The notes: generated from the letters alone by a model not told the origin. DNA of 64,000 bases from Cydia pomonella (GCF_033807575.1 NC_084703.1:7936001-8000000), one strand, 5' to 3'. Shown: positions 1-12,153, numbered from the stretch's first letter. Made by a program: numbers and translations.

Positions 1-37
1 TCTATTGGATAGATACGTCCAATTTAATCACCTGCAG

Positions 38-120
38 GAGTGTCTCTGGTGGACCTGGCGGATCAACCGGCCGTCGACGTGCATCTCAGCGCAAACTCGG
101 AATACGTCGCCCGTGTATAA
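38..120 (+). CDS. Possible 3'-terminal coding exon of an unidentified gene
   Basis: A short GC-rich open segment begins after a plausible acceptor (cctgcag at 31-37) and ends at a TAA stop at 118-120. Read with two bases left to finish a codon begun in an upstream exon, it gives a tail starting VSLVDLADQPAVDVHL and ending EYVARV. Codons are strongly G/C-ending (ctg, gtg, gac, gcc, gtc, agc), unlike the AT-rich surroundings, and an AATAAA polyadenylation motif follows at 232-237. An in-frame stop just upstream of the acceptor means it cannot simply extend left. I do not recognise the protein. The opposite strand also shows a donor-like cag/gtgatt at the same place, so an internal minus-strand exon is an alternative, but its frames are less convincing and do not match the expected next Ddr exon. 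Confidence 0.35.
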
Positions 121-231
121 GCCGCTTCGTTGCGGATGTCGGGAAGTCTAGTTACGTACGGGTACATTTTTGTGCGATGAGCACATGATTAAGAATTGAG
201 AAACAATGTTAAAATCTTGTTACTGCTTGCT

Positions 232-237
232 AATAAA
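232..237 (+). promoter_or_regulatory. Candidate polyadenylation signal AATAAA
   Basis: AATAAA lies 112 bases after the TAA stop of the candidate terminal exon. This motif is common by chance in AT-rich DNA; only its position relative to the stop makes it worth noting. Confidence 0.25.
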
Positions 238-260
238 GGGTTGTCCCTCGTTATCGTTTC

Positions 261-2588
261 GCATAATTTTGCATGAATTGTTGCGCAGAATTTATATTTT
301 CGTATATTTTTTTAGCGTAGGTACTGCAATGATTTTGTATCAGAGTTATGAATCAGGTATAAAATAATTACTAAGCAAGCACCTAATATCAGTCTGGCAA
401 TCAGTCTAACTAATATGGATTAGTAATCGACTGATTTACCTACATAGCTAACAATAGTTCGAGGCATGTATGTAGGTAATTTTACAAAGACGAAGATAAA
501 ACTGCTTGTATATTTGGTTTAATTCTGTGTTTTGAAAGGAGCATATAATAATATTTGTAATAACCAAATTAAAAAACTAAACAAACTAACAAATGAGAAA
601 AGTAGTCACTGCAAATCCTTCATACGGCAGTATTCGTGGCCTATTTTTCCTCATGTCATATCCCAAAGCGCTTACATACAGTTGAAAAGCTCGCGCGGCC
701 TCTTACAGACCAAACACAGCTCTCCTTATCCAGTGCGATTAACGACACTCACAATAAAGCCTATGCACACAATGCAGATAAGTGGTCTCAGTGGCCGCTC
801 TCAGGAATGCGGTGTTAATCTGTCGCGGCATTTAAATAACATTTATCATAGTATCATCACAGACAAGTAAAGAGTATAGACTGATAGTTTTTATTAAAAT
901 TAATCACGTTCATCGTTGTGAATGTTGTCAATTAATGAGGATTAAAAATTCATATTCAAAAAGTAAATACATCTAGAAAGCGCAGGTTAAAGCTGAAACG
1001 TTATTTGCAAACGTGAAGTGTTATAAAGGCACGTGGACCGCGCTAAATGCTATAGATAAATGATTTGGGTGAGCAAAGCAACGCGTCTTTGTGTGTAGAC
1101 TACTAGTTTAAGCTTAACTCGTCTCTGGTGTCATGATCATTTCCAATCAGAGTTAATAACGCTATTGTAAACGTTCCGCGGTAATCGTTTCAGCCAATCA
1201 GTTGGCGGGATGGCCAGTCATTAAGGACCATTGACTGCGGAGCGTCAACCGGCCATAATTGATACGTAGTATCTCACTCGGTGTTTGCTCGAGTTCCAGT
1301 TTCGATTCACGAGCCGTTACTTTCAGCATAGGCGTGTCACATCGGCCAGGGAACTTGAGTTTGGAGTAACTCCGACCACTCGGAGCATCCCAATGGTTAG
1401 TGCAGTACGATCGGGTCTTCTGTACTATTAGAGTACCATAGCCGACGCTGAATATGCGCAAATTTAGAAACTGTAGCAAGTTGTAATTTTTATGTTTCAT
1501 GCTTCAGTAAGTTTTAAGTCATCACTGGAAACAAGAAAAGACAAGAACACGTATGTGTGTTAATTTTGAATTGGAAACGGGGCGCCCGCCACGGCACCGA
1601 AAGTGTGTGAAAATCTTTAAAACAATGTCACACATCGAAACACTGAATACACTTTGAAATACACCCCGATTTTTTACGTAAATAAGTAAGCGAACGATAT
1701 AAGATATATACTGTACAGACTTGATTAATGTTTTCTCATAAGTTAAAGTATTGGTCTTAATATGGAGTGAGGCAACATTCGTGACTAGAACTAGCACGAC
1801 AGATGTCAAATTGTACGGCTGTCAGTTACAATCTAATATCGATTGATGCGAGTTAAACGCGCCGAATTCGGTCATGCCGCTATATTAGCGCAATACGATA
1901 AGTACATATAACATCTGTACAGTACATGACTTTCATGTCAAGGGTAAAATTTATATGGTTATCATCGGTTGTAAAGTTTTGTAGGAAGGCACAGCATGTA
2001 AACATGTTTCTTCCTGGTAACTTCCCTTAACCGCTTTACCCAGCTAATGCCAATAAACGCCAATATACGTCACCCACATAAGAATTAAATTACGGACTAT
2101 GGCGTGCGAGATAATGGGCCTTGAATGCGTTACATGTTGAACTAAATTCCTTAACACTATTTGAAAATGCAGGTTTATGATAGCGGAATATTGTATATGT
2201 TGGTCGAGAATCAGTTAAACCATTAAACTTCAATTAACGCAAACGAGTACCAGTGAGAAATCGGATATTATGTATTTTGATGTATAATGCGGCGCTCACG
2301 ACTCTCAAAGTTCATAAACTGTATTCAATAGTATAATTGTGTGATATTGGTCCAACCAATTCAATTGCCTGCTCTTCATCAGTTACAGTCATAACCGGGA
2401 AATGAATACGATACACGTAAGTATTGTACTACCTCCAAAAACAAACTATAAATTTAAGCGATAGATTTCTATTACAAGTTTAGAAAATAGCCGACTGTCA
2501 AATAAATATATTTGCTGATTTAAAGCAAAATTTGTGAAATGTATTTTTGATACGATTTTCTATTTAGCAAACTTTATCTAATCGTGCT
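261..2588. other. Non-coding stretch, nothing recognised
   Basis: AT-rich sequence with only short open frames that lack codon bias, splice borders or recognisable motifs. No repeat that I recognise. Confidence 0.5.
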
Positions 2589-2711
2589 GCGGTGGCAGCA
2601 TGGTTTCATTTTTATCACCTGTCACTATGCCCGTCACTTTCGCGCTTACATACTTGTTAGAACGTAACAGGCATGGTGACAAATGATAAAGAGCCGATCT
2701 TAGCCCTACAG
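2589..2711 (+). repeat. Dispersed repeat, family G (copy 1 of 2)
   Basis: Starts gcggtggcagcatggtt and ends gatcttagccctacag. It aligns along its whole length with 57772-57897, with scattered substitutions and a few small indels. It contains an imperfect inverted repeat (gcatggt...atcacctgtcac against gcatggtgacaaatgat), so it probably folds and may be a MITE. Function as a gene is not suggested. Confidence 0.75.
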
Positions 2712-4448
2712 GTAATCATTTACTCATGTCATGTCTCTATTTCGAAGTTTCGAACTAGCGACATTCCATTACTTTTGAGTTTACTCAAAATTGGAAATCC
2801 ACATATCGCATTTGTCATAAATCGACGTAATAAGTGCACACGTTGATTAATTATTGATGCTTTTCCGTTTAAACCGTTTATGTTGAAGAGTCTCGATCTG
2901 ACGGACACCTACCTATTTATTTGTCTAATATCAGACTGACATATATATATTACACATTTGATCTTCTACCTTAAAATAATGTACATAAAGTCAATGTTAT
3001 GACCACTTCACTTTCGGGTAATACGTTTATTCGTAAACAAGTTTAATTGCATAATTTACCAGGGTGAGAGAACTTGGTTTGAGTAAAAAACTATTCCCCA
3101 AAATCAGGACCCAGACAGATGGGACCCAAAAACCCTTTCCGAGATATGCAAACCAAATTAGTTCATATTTTGTAATATCATAAACTTGAGACTAAATTTT
3201 ATATTTAATTTTCATCTCCTTTGACATTCATTTTTGCCGTACCTCAAACAAGTGTTAAAACAAAAACTCTCTTAAGGAACATTTAATACCAATGAAATAT
3301 AAAGACTTAAAAGAAATCCCTCCGAATTTTCGGCTGCGGTTGCCGCAAGTAGAATGTTCGCATGTCACCAGATGTACTGTTCTTTGTAATATATAGGTTA
3401 ACTGCCGCGATAGCATTGACGACGGTATAAAACTATAGGAAACGGCGGTACATGTACCAAACTCCCCGTTCTATTTTCAGTTTTATAACTGTACCTGTAA
3501 GGTTTAGAATGAAGAAAAAGAACAAAAATATGTAATGGTTTTTGACTTAAAGCTTTCATAGATATTGATCGAAGTATCTGCTAATGATCGGTTGTCACGA
3601 TGGGCCAATTTTTATAATGTAAAAGGACCTTATTTGTCAGAACAGCCTGTTCTGCATCCTCATCTCACCCGACTGATCATATAATATGCAAACATAAATG
3701 AAGAAATTCGTGTCGATTCGCTTCTACTCTATTTAGTTTTGAAACGACCTACGAATATTTTGTTGCCCTACTAGTAATGTAATTTAAAATTTCTTACGGA
3801 ATGGCCAGGTCACACTAACGTACGTAGTGCTTCGACAGCTTGTACGTATCGCAGAAATCGCTCGAAATGCAGAATGCGTACGTTTGCCCCGAGGCGTAGG
3901 AAGCAGAACGCATCCATAGATCCATACCATAGATAAGGTCTCTAGATGTGGTCTCTGGGATGGCGACGCACCTAAATAGAAGCGACGCGATGCGACTCAT
4001 CCATTATGCAAACTGATCTACGCGACAACATAACACTAAGTCTGTCTTTGATAACTTCGTAATGCCACGCAACGTGTCGCTTTTGCGTTTGCATACTTGC
4101 CAGTACGAAATGGGAGGTTTCATCTTTGGCTTGCATACTCAGTACGCTTTTCTTGAAGAAATATTTATGAACAAGTTATTATAATTCAAAACGATGAGTT
4201 TTGCAAACAGTGTGAGAACAGGGTACCCTTTAAACGGAGACGTAACATGGCCGCTTTCGAAATTCCTAATAATGTACTCGTAAGTACTTTCAGATGTTAC
4301 TTAACATTTTTGAACTTTGGACGATGTTTTAACTTGTTTTTGAGAACAATAAGAGGGAAGATAAGCCTATTAACTAGCCCGAAGTATACCAGAAAATAAC
4401 AATTTTACCTTTATTTACCCAGGTACGGCAGAAAAAATATCTCTGTAA
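2712..4448. other. Non-coding stretch, nothing recognised
   Basis: No gene, RNA or repeat that I can support. A GC-richer patch at 3815-4020 is open on the minus strand for about 60 codons but shows no motif, and is more likely an old repeat than a gene. Confidence 0.45.
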
Positions 4449-4588
4449 ATATTCTCATTGGTTATTTGACCAATAAATCTAAATGATATCCTACCATAAA
4501 AAGAATTTAGGAAGCCTCATATTCTCATTGGTTATTTGACCAATAAATCTAAATGATATCCTACCATAAAAAGAATTTAGGAAGCCTC
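4449..4588. repeat. Perfect 70-bp tandem duplication
   Basis: The 70 bases starting at attctcattggttatttgac (4451) are repeated immediately and without mismatch from 4521. The two copies are identical from the shared AT just before each unit to gaagcctc. Each unit also contains a small inverted repeat (ggttatttgaccaataaa). A perfect copy implies a recent local duplication, or an assembly error. Confidence 0.95.
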
Positions 4589-4976
4589 TATACGTCGTCA
4601 CTCCGGAAAGTTCGGTGCTTTGAATTTGAGATACTTTACATAAATACTAAACTGACCGAATTCGGCGACCTATCACCGTTATGCAAGTCTGTAAATGTCT
4701 AGGTGTGATTACTATCTCTTCCCATTGCAGAATACGAACATTAGGAACGTTCTTCTGTTCGCTTGTCTATTGTTCTAAGTGTTCTAACCTCTGCTTCACG
4801 CCGCGTGATAAATCGAAGTAATCTCCAACAAGGCTGCAATGATAACTGTCTTTTTAAATGGTAGCTATTGCGCTTTGTCGCGTCATGCTCGTTAGGACAA
4901 CAGGCGAGCGGCAATCGATGCGTTGCATTATTGGCGTTGCGGAAAAAATAAACACAGCCGACACTCGGCCCGTTTC

Positions 4977-5134
4977 GATCTTTAAGATACGTCAAACATT
5001 TGCTAAACATACGATATGGATCAGATATGTCAGTCTCAAAAGCGACGTTTCTGTTTGAGCAAACGTCACTTTTGACATTGACATATCTAATCCATATCAT
5101 ATATTTAGCAAATGTTTGACGTATCTTAAAGATC
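4977..5134. mobile_element. MITE-like foldback element (first of three adjacent)
   Basis: A left arm starting gatctttaagatacgtcaa is mirrored by a right arm ending ttgacgtatcttaaagatc. The arms pair over about 55 bases with a few mismatches around a short loop, which itself holds a second small hairpin (gacgtttctg / gagcaaacgtc). A looser outer pair (cggcccg at 4966 and cgggccg at 5164) suggests it may have inserted into, or be part of, a larger inverted-repeat element. Open frames on both strands here simply reflect the palindrome. Confidence 0.85.
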
Positions 5135-5215
5135 ATCATATCGTCATATCTTAAAGTTTGAATCGGGCCGGGGCCGAATTGTTATTGTACTTAGACCAAT
5201 GTGTACAGTCGAGTT

Positions 5216-5298
5216 CATAAATATGTATACATTTCTTTACCTTAATCCATTGCAATAAGGTGAAAATGTGTAAGTATACATATTTATGAACTCGACTG
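5216..5298. mobile_element. Short MITE with TA target site (Tc1/mariner-like)
   Basis: Terminal inverted repeats begin CAGTCGAGTTCATAAATATG and are perfect over at least 26 bases. They are flanked by TA dinucleotides at 5214-5215 and 5299-5300, the target duplication typical of the Tc1/mariner superfamily. It is only 83 bp long, with no coding capacity. Confidence 0.85.
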
Positions 5299-5327
5299 TA
5301 CAATTGTTAATTTCCAGCTAAAGTTTA

Positions 5328-5468
5328 TCCCTCTTATTCATAAACGTCGACTGAAGTTGACAAGCCGCTAATAATCGTTTGTCCCTTTCCGACGTATTGG
5401 TATAATGGAAAGGGACAAAAGATTATTTGCGGCTTGTCAACTTTAGTAGACGTTTATGAATAAGGGGG
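5328..5468. mobile_element. MITE with TA target site, TIR family CCCTTATTCATAAACG
   Basis: The left end reads tccctcttattcataaacg and the right end is its near mirror (cgtttatgaataaggggg), with TA on both sides (5326-5327 and 5469-5470). The arms continue through gttgacaagccgc and tttgtccctttcc almost to the centre, so nearly the whole 141 bp folds. This looks like a MITE family I associate with moths; the family identity is from memory. Confidence 0.85.
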
Positions 5469-5589
5469 TATTTCTTTCCACACATAACATCGATGTGACG
5501 GCAAAAGAACGCGGCATTCATTACAGACTGACTGCTATTGGTTTTACAAGCCGTCGGCTATGTAAAACGTGCCCGAGCCAATCATTCGG

Positions 5590-5640
5590 AATAAGGCCGA
5601 GCCTGGATCGAACCCGGACCCTCGCCTGGTGCCGTTTAAC
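5590..5640 (-). repeat. tRNA-like B-box fragment, possible SINE remnant
   Basis: On the minus strand the sequence contains gggttcgatccagg, which fits the tRNA B-box consensus, preceded by a short tRNA-like stem. No convincing A box or SINE tail could be placed, so this is at best a degraded SINE or tRNA-derived fragment. Confidence 0.3.
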
Positions 5641-8050
5641 TTAGCATTTCATTTGCACATTTATACTGGCTCAGGTGGAAATTACAAAATCCGTTTGAAG
5701 GTTAAGCTTTGCTTAGTGGTTTGCTAAAGGAATACTGCACCTTTCGTGTGCTATGATATATTTTAGTGTCAAACGCGTATTAGAGTGTGATGGATAGAAA
5801 CTATACGTGTCGTTACGAAACAATTTACTTGATCGATTGAATGATAAATAATCTGAGGTCTAATTTTTTCATTCGAATAATGAACCTAGCCATTTTCGTC
5901 TGATTTGTACCTCCCGTAGGTATAGTAAACTAAATAATACTTACACTGAACACACTGTGAATTATCACGTGCACGGTAAGTATTTCCAATTACGAGAGGA
6001 TATTTTCCTAGACTTAAAATTCTAATAATAGCCACTAAATTCAGCCCACTTCAACAAGATTGGAGGACTTTGTTATTTTAGACCTTTCTACTTAATTAGG
6101 TACACCTAAGTAATTGTGAATTCTGAAAATTAATAAATATAATAAATCAAAAATCAAGTTATTTATTGCAAAACTACAGCGTGAATCATAAAAGGTGAAA
6201 TTGATTCTTAAGGTAATAAAAGGGAAAAAGCCCTGGCTAACACAAGTCTATAAGCATAGTAAGCGACTTGGTTTAAGATAAGTTGCCAAAGTTCTATGCC
6301 CGCACGCCTCACTCAACACAAATAACCGAAGCACTATGATCGAATAAAACCGTCAGATATCGGAGAGTATTAAACAATCGATATTATACCGAGAACTGGC
6401 GTTAAGCAATCACAGTATCAAGACCCACAAATTAAACTACTGTTTGGTTGGCTTCATCTCACCGATCGATAGAATGACCCAATGCAACAGCCACGAGAAG
6501 TTTCCATCACGTCGGCAAAAGGCCGTCACTCGCATGCACCTAAATCAAACCGCATTTGTAGGTTTCATATTGATTAGACCAAACCCGAGGCGGGTGCAAT
6601 AATCTACAACTCTCAATAGGTTGTAGTGGCATATACACTGTTTATACTTTCATATATCATGAAATGACCGACGGCCAGTCAACAGGAGGTCGATTCTGGA
6701 ATGAGAAGTCGACATATGAAATTTAGAGGTTTCGCGTGCACCCGCTTCGAGTAACGAGAAACTTAAGGTCAACGCCAGTGATTTCATTAAATTGACGTTC
6801 AGTTTAACTGAAGTAAAAAAGATCGCTCACTCAACGTTTTTAAAATATGTATGCTACAGATTTTCGCCTTTATATACTTATTTAATTATACGTCCTATCC
6901 ACTGTATGTTGTTATACCTAATTACCTATGATATTAATTACAAATAATCAAGTAGCACAACACAAAGAACAAATCATCAACCAAAGCGCCCGTCGATCCA
7001 ATATCCAAGCATAGGTACTAAGAAATTCAATTAATATTCCGAGGTACCTATATTACAATAAGCAATGACCATATAGACCATTGACGGTCAACGTGGAGAC
7101 TCAATACATCGCCGTTTCAATGGAAGCACCGGCCAAGACAATCATGTTGCAATAGCCTTAATTACTATCCTCTTGTTCACAGGATACTGTGATTAAGGCT
7201 TCTGTACATGCTATCTCGTCCCATACATAATATTAGTACGGACACAAGGTTGAAATCCTTTGAAATTCAGTTTCTATGGAGATGCAACAGAATGATCTAT
7301 TGGCGTCGACGTTTGGCGCCAAGGACACAGCACCTTACGCGGGATTCTCTAGAGAATGTCTTGCGTAGAAAGCAAACAGTGAGCCGTCTCGATGGATTCT
7401 GTTTTCTGAATTTATTTTCATCATCTGTTTTCTGAATTCCTTTTCATCAGTATGACTTGATGAGAGCGTGAGAGACGGAGGTAGAAGAAGTTCTTCTTCT
7501 TCTGAAGAACTTCGAAATAGTAGTTCGTGATAAACCCCCATATCCGTCACTGTGTGCGTTCTAATGCTACGCATTAATGCGTGAAGACTGGTTTTCTACG
7601 GTTACGAGTACGCGTGTTTGTTTATTTGTAATGCTGAACTTTAGTCAAAGGCTGTCTTGTAGCCAAAACGTTTAATATCCCATCTAGAACATGAACAAGT
7701 TAATTAACGTCTATGCAATTTGGTATCACTTTCAATTATGATTCAGCGGTAGGTTTCGAACAAAGGTTAGTCTAGTAGCGCCTCCCAGCGGGCGGCTGTG
7801 CCGTCGTCTGTGAGAGAGAACGATTAAACGCAAAGCTATCTATGTGCGCGGCTGTGGTGCCTGCTTAGCGGCTATTGAACAAATTAGTCACATGTCAATG
7901 TATGAAATATTTCGCACACAAGATCTCATATTTTTGGCATCATAGTTTGTCCACTACACATAGGCAAAATATGTAATATGTATTTATGGGTAAGTACTAA
8001 ATGTTTTTTTAAACATGTAGTGTAATATATGGCACGTGCGTACTAGTGCA
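5641..8050. other. Non-coding stretch, nothing recognised
   Basis: AT-rich DNA with a short GAAGAA/CTT-rich patch around 7480-7510. Small open frames here show neither codon bias nor motifs. Confidence 0.45.
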
Positions 8051-8054
8051 TCAA

Positions 8055-8145
8055 TCAGCATCACACAAATGTTTGCTAACCGGGATTTGAACCTGGGTCT
8101 ATAAGCTTAAGTTTCACTTCCAATATGCTACCCAGATTAACCAAG
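8055..8145 (-). repeat. tRNA-derived SINE head or tRNA pseudogene
   Basis: Read on the minus strand, it gives an A-box-like tggttaatctgggtagcat and, about 40 bases on, a B-box ggttcaaatcc, in tRNA order and spacing. The acceptor stem does not pair properly, so a functional tRNA is unlikely. Confidence 0.45.
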
Positions 8146-8845
8146 TTTATAACCATAGCAACAATGTACAAAGAAAAAGTTGATTGACCCAAATAATAGC
8201 TAGTAAAGTGCATCCAAAATATACTGATGCGCTCCGTTTCCAAATATAGCACTAGTAAAGTTTGGATAACAACAGCCGATTAAGCCAGGCGCTGTTAAAG
8301 ATTTATTCCAGACATGTTTCGGGTAACAATTACTAATTTACCATGGTTTGGCCATAATAAGTAACAACAGAGCAGAAGGCTGTCGTACAAACGCATTTTA
8401 TATCGTATTTTAGAATAATTTCCAAGGGCGTAGTCAGCCATTGAACTAGGGGCAGTCGCAACAGGCATGGTAGCAGTCGATCAGGTTTGTTTTAACAATC
8501 AAATGTCTATACCCAGCATAGTCCCACCCATTGCATTGAAGAAATACAAAAGTCAGAATGACAATCAAAGTCTGACAATTATACTCTACGCACGAAACGC
8601 CCCGTACTAAACAGTACTTGATCGTGACGTCACGACCAAGTTGAAGACAGCTTGAAATAGGGAAAACAAGAAAATTTCTATTTTGACGGAGAAATGCTGC
8701 GTTTATGTAGTACTAGTATATCGTCCCATATATAATATAAGTAATCTTAAACTGTAAGGAATCGAATGGCACCTATCCTCATTTTGGATGTAAAAAAAGT
8801 GAAAGTTCGAATACTTGTATTTTGTAAAAGTTTCATCTATTTTTT

Positions 8846-8995
8846 ACCCGAAAGGGAGGAGGGTAATGTTTATCGAGTGTATGTATGTATGTATGTCTGT
8901 TTCTTTGTGGCCTCCTGTAGCCTAAACGGCTTGATGGATTTTGATGTATCGTTAGATTCGTCTTGATCACGGGAGTGTCATTTTTTGGGGGTAAC
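8846..8995 (+). repeat. Dispersed repeat starting acccg...gagggtaatgttt (copy 1)
   Basis: It shares with 9263-9557 the opening acccga...ggagggtaatgttta, a run of tatg repeats, then a conserved block around agcc(t/c)aaacggct. The two copies flank a hairpin element. This copy seems to lack the 3' end. Confidence 0.65.
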
Positions 8996-9036
8996 TAAAA
9001 AGTTATATATAAATAAATAAATAATATAAAAAAAAA

Positions 9037-9205
9037 ACAAAATCCCGACTGCACACTAAAAAGAGGAAAACAAGCCCCACAAGAATATTGTTGTTGATGC
9101 TAAGTATCGCAGGCAGGGACCAACAATCAAAATGACTATAAGTAACTTATATTCTTGTGGGGCTTGTTTTCCTCTTTTTTAGTGTGCAGTCGGGTTTTTT
9201 GTTGA
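9037..9205. mobile_element. Foldback/MITE element with ends in the acccgactg repeat
   Basis: Arms of about 48 bases starting cccgactgcacactaaaaag and carrying ggaaaacaagccccacaag face each other across a loop of roughly 55 bases. The arm ends (acccgact) match the start of the neighbouring dispersed repeat, so this hairpin may be a deletion derivative or an internal part of the same composite element. Confidence 0.8.
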
Positions 9206-9262
9206 TTTATAATAATTAATTTTTTTTAGTGTCCAATTTTTCGTGATAAATTACTCATTTTT

Positions 9263-9557
9263 ACCCGACTGTGTCAAAAGGAGGGTAATGTTTATAGACC
9301 GTATGTATGTATGTCAATTCCTTTGGCACGCCCTACAGCCCAAACGGCTGGACGGTTTTTGACATATGAGGTGTCGTTGAATTTGTCAGAATTTTGGTAG
9401 TGACATAGGCTATATCAATTTGGAAAAAGACACCCGCAAATGAAAAAAAAGTGAGCTGAGGGTGTTTTTTTTCTTACCATACGATTAGCAATATGAGCAT
9501 CAAATGAAAGCTAGTGAAAATACCATTTCAAAAATATATGTAACTAGTCGGGTTTTT
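9263..9557 (+). repeat. Dispersed repeat starting acccgactg (copy 2, fuller)
   Basis: Begins acccgactgtgtcaaaagga, carries tatg repeats and the block tacagcccaaacggctgg, and ends with aactagtcgggttttt, which is a short inverted echo of its start. No coding capacity. Confidence 0.65.
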
Positions 9558-10317
9558 AAATATATTATAGTTAGATAAAGTTTATAATAATAATTCCTCT
9601 TATTATATAAAAAACTAGATTTGGTTATAAAATTAAACATGTGTCATCATCCCATTTGTCAGTCACCAGTGTAGAACTGTGGATGGTACAGCGTGTAAAC
9701 AAGTCATGTCGACAGTCTCATACTAAGAACGCGCAAAGTAGCTTAGTGGCTGAGAAACGGTCCCGTATTTGCATCAGACGTCATGTTGCACCTCATTTTC
9801 ATCATTTTGCATATACAACGGGACGTTACAAGATAATGGCTCACTTTTAGCCTGCATTACAAGCAACACCACTATATCACAGTGCTTTATAAGGGCAATG
9901 GTCGATGCCATAGCATAGAAGTGTTATGTTGAAACTGCATAAACAATCAAACTACGGCAGGTATTTAAATGAGGTAAACAAGCACTCTCTTTAGATATTT
10001 ATTCACTTGAAAGCAAGATAAATACGGAGCTGTCTGAGAAAAACGATATCATATAATTATTCACAACATCTGTCAAATCCATTCCATTAGTAAGTGCTTC
10101 ACCTCTTTTTATTGAAGACAACGATGGAACCTATTAATGTGACTTGCAAAAATATTTTGAACTATGAAATGTGTACAAATATATGACGCGATTTTTAACG
10201 CATCTAAAATTAAAAATAATTCCAGATTCATTTCAGAACGACCTTCTTATACATGCAACCGGCCCTAATAAAGTATCCGATGATTTTTTTTACTATTTGT
10301 ATCGTTTTTAACTGTAA

Positions 10318-10375
10318 AGGCGGGATTCCACCAGTGTACGGCACAAGCATATTCAGCACTGGTGGAATCTTGCCT
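10318..10375. repeat. Short inverted repeat, 19-bp arms
   Basis: Left arm aggcgggattccaccagtg and right arm cactggtggaatcttgcct pair with two mismatches across a 20-base loop. It may be a tiny MITE remnant; no target duplication is clear. Confidence 0.75.
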
Positions 10376-10834
10376 AAGACACCACTTTGTCGAATGCCAA
10401 TAAGGTGCTATTGGGAATCGGACTTGAAACTTAACGTTTAGCTTTGAAATTGAACGTAAGCGAATCGCTGCCGGGACCGTTAACATTGTTTCTTTGTTCA
10501 ATGGACGATTAACGTCAAATTCGTTTACAGTCGTAAATATAGTGTGTCTGTTAAAATCATTGTTTGGTGAATCGACGAAAACAGCCGCTATTTGTAGTCG
10601 ATTTGTTCATTGTTAAGGCAACTTCAATTTACTATCTGCCTAGGTACGAGTAGATTCTGTTGGGATTTTCGGCAGAGTATTTCCAATTAAGTGAAGAATG
10701 GCAGAGGAAGCCCTGCTTCGTCAAATATATCGTCGTAAATCTCCCGTGATTGGGGGCGTGGCCACGGCGAGCTCACCTTTCATTTTGAGCCATCCGTTGA
10801 ACCATCGTCAACATAGTAAACTAGTGTTGGTTAA

Positions 10835-11260
10835 GACTCGAGTCGGTTGAGACTAAATTCAGTTTTCACTCTTATGAAAAACGAATTATTTTCAACTGTT
10901 TAACTGTAGACACTTGAGTCCTTTTCCGAGAAGTCTCCATTAATTTACAAAAAATTTTTTAAAGCTTTGACTTCATATATAATTTATGAGTTAGGTCGTT
11001 AGGTAGACAAACTATACAATAACGCTTGTTTTCTTTACTGTTATTTCGATAAAACCTATAAAACTGTTATCAGAGTTTTTATTCAGGGCTCGAGTCCTTT
11101 TGAGTTGCGCTTACTAAATACTCGATAAAGGACAATTCTTTTATTGAGTATTTAGTAAGCGCAACTCTGGACTGGAGTCGATACTCTGAACTTAACAGCG
11201 AGTCGCGTAAATATGAGTCGAGTTCTTCAACTTTAAGACTCAATAGACTCGAGTCCCTAC
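10835..11260. repeat. Repeat region rich in gactcgagtc-type motifs
   Basis: The motif gactcgagtc or close variants (cacttgagtcc, gctcgagtcc, ggagtcgatact, gagtcgagttc) recurs about six times in 425 bases, on both strands because it is self-complementary. It surrounds the strong hairpin at 11102-11167. No coding. Confidence 0.5.
11102..11167. mobile_element. Near-perfect hairpin, 28-bp arms
   Basis: gagttgcgcttactaaatac... and its mirror pair over 28 bases with one mismatch across a 10-base loop. The hairpin interrupts the gactcgagtc-rich repeat: the text on either side (cttt / tggactggagtc) reads as that repeat. Confidence 0.85.
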
Positions 11261-11924
11261 CAATACTATAAACTAATCATTCGTAGATCGTATTACGATA
11301 ATACAGGGTTGGTCAATAGTGTATTGTTAGTAGATATGTTGTCATGTGGGTCGTGAATGCCTTCTCGTAATTTTAAGATATACCTAGGTGCTAAGATTTG
11401 GATCACAGACATATAACCAAAAATAGATGCTTTGTGAAGAGATCAAAAATAGCGATGTCTACAAGACGTAGGTATGTATGTATATGACATCGCTGGGCGG
11501 TTAAGTAATCGGCAATTTTACATATAAATTTCTTAGATATTCACTTCTTTTACCTACTGGCTATATATCTGTGGTTCGAACATTCGCTAAGCTAAAAGCT
11601 TGTATGTCCAGGACCAATTATGTTACCGAGGCAGCTGCACTGCGCTCCATCAAATATTGTGTAGAGCACGTGTGGTTGAAGCCTGTTGACACGAAATAAA
11701 TAGTAGTACGGTTGCTCTCAGATGTATCGGAGCAGGCCACGTAATCAAAAATATACATTGCACCTATATAGATACTTGTGAGCACCTTCATCGCTTTGAT
11801 GGCGATTGTGTTGTACGTATAGGTATCGTACAGTAAGAAAGGCCATGCATACAACAACATGTATGGTCATGAAACTGTCAGTTCTAACACAAATTCAAAA
11901 TTCTTCACTTCCTACTTTTTTACC

Positions 11925-12036
11925 TGTATACGCTTGGTGTAAGGACGAGATTTGCTTGTATCTTTATACGAATAACCTGACACGACGTCCTTAAGGCAAG
12001 CGACAAAGGGGGACGTTTTGCCGGTCGCAGTCACAA
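11925..12036. mobile_element. MITE family H fragment (copy 1 of 3)
   Basis: It carries ggacgagatttgcttgtatc, ttatacgaataacctga and gcaagcgacaaagggggacg. These are the same blocks, in the same order or inverted, as in 58924-59054 and 61131-61258. The left arm is degraded. Confidence 0.65.
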
Positions 12037-12153
12037 TCTTGCTTAGAAATACAATGAAAATATTAACCATACAAAATAAGACCTAAGTAAACCTATAGAG
12101 TTCGAGTACAGTTTAATTAAGCCGATGTTCAAGACACCCTGTTTCTGGGTCAG

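Noticed and set aside
532..870. 112-codon open frame on the plus strand
   Set aside because: It begins at a TTG rather than ATG and has no motif, splice context or codon bias.
4741..5139. 132-codon minus-strand frame and its 66-codon plus-strand counterpart
   Set aside because: Both are by-products of the palindromic MITE at 4977-5134; the two peptides even share IFKIRQTFAK because the arms mirror each other.
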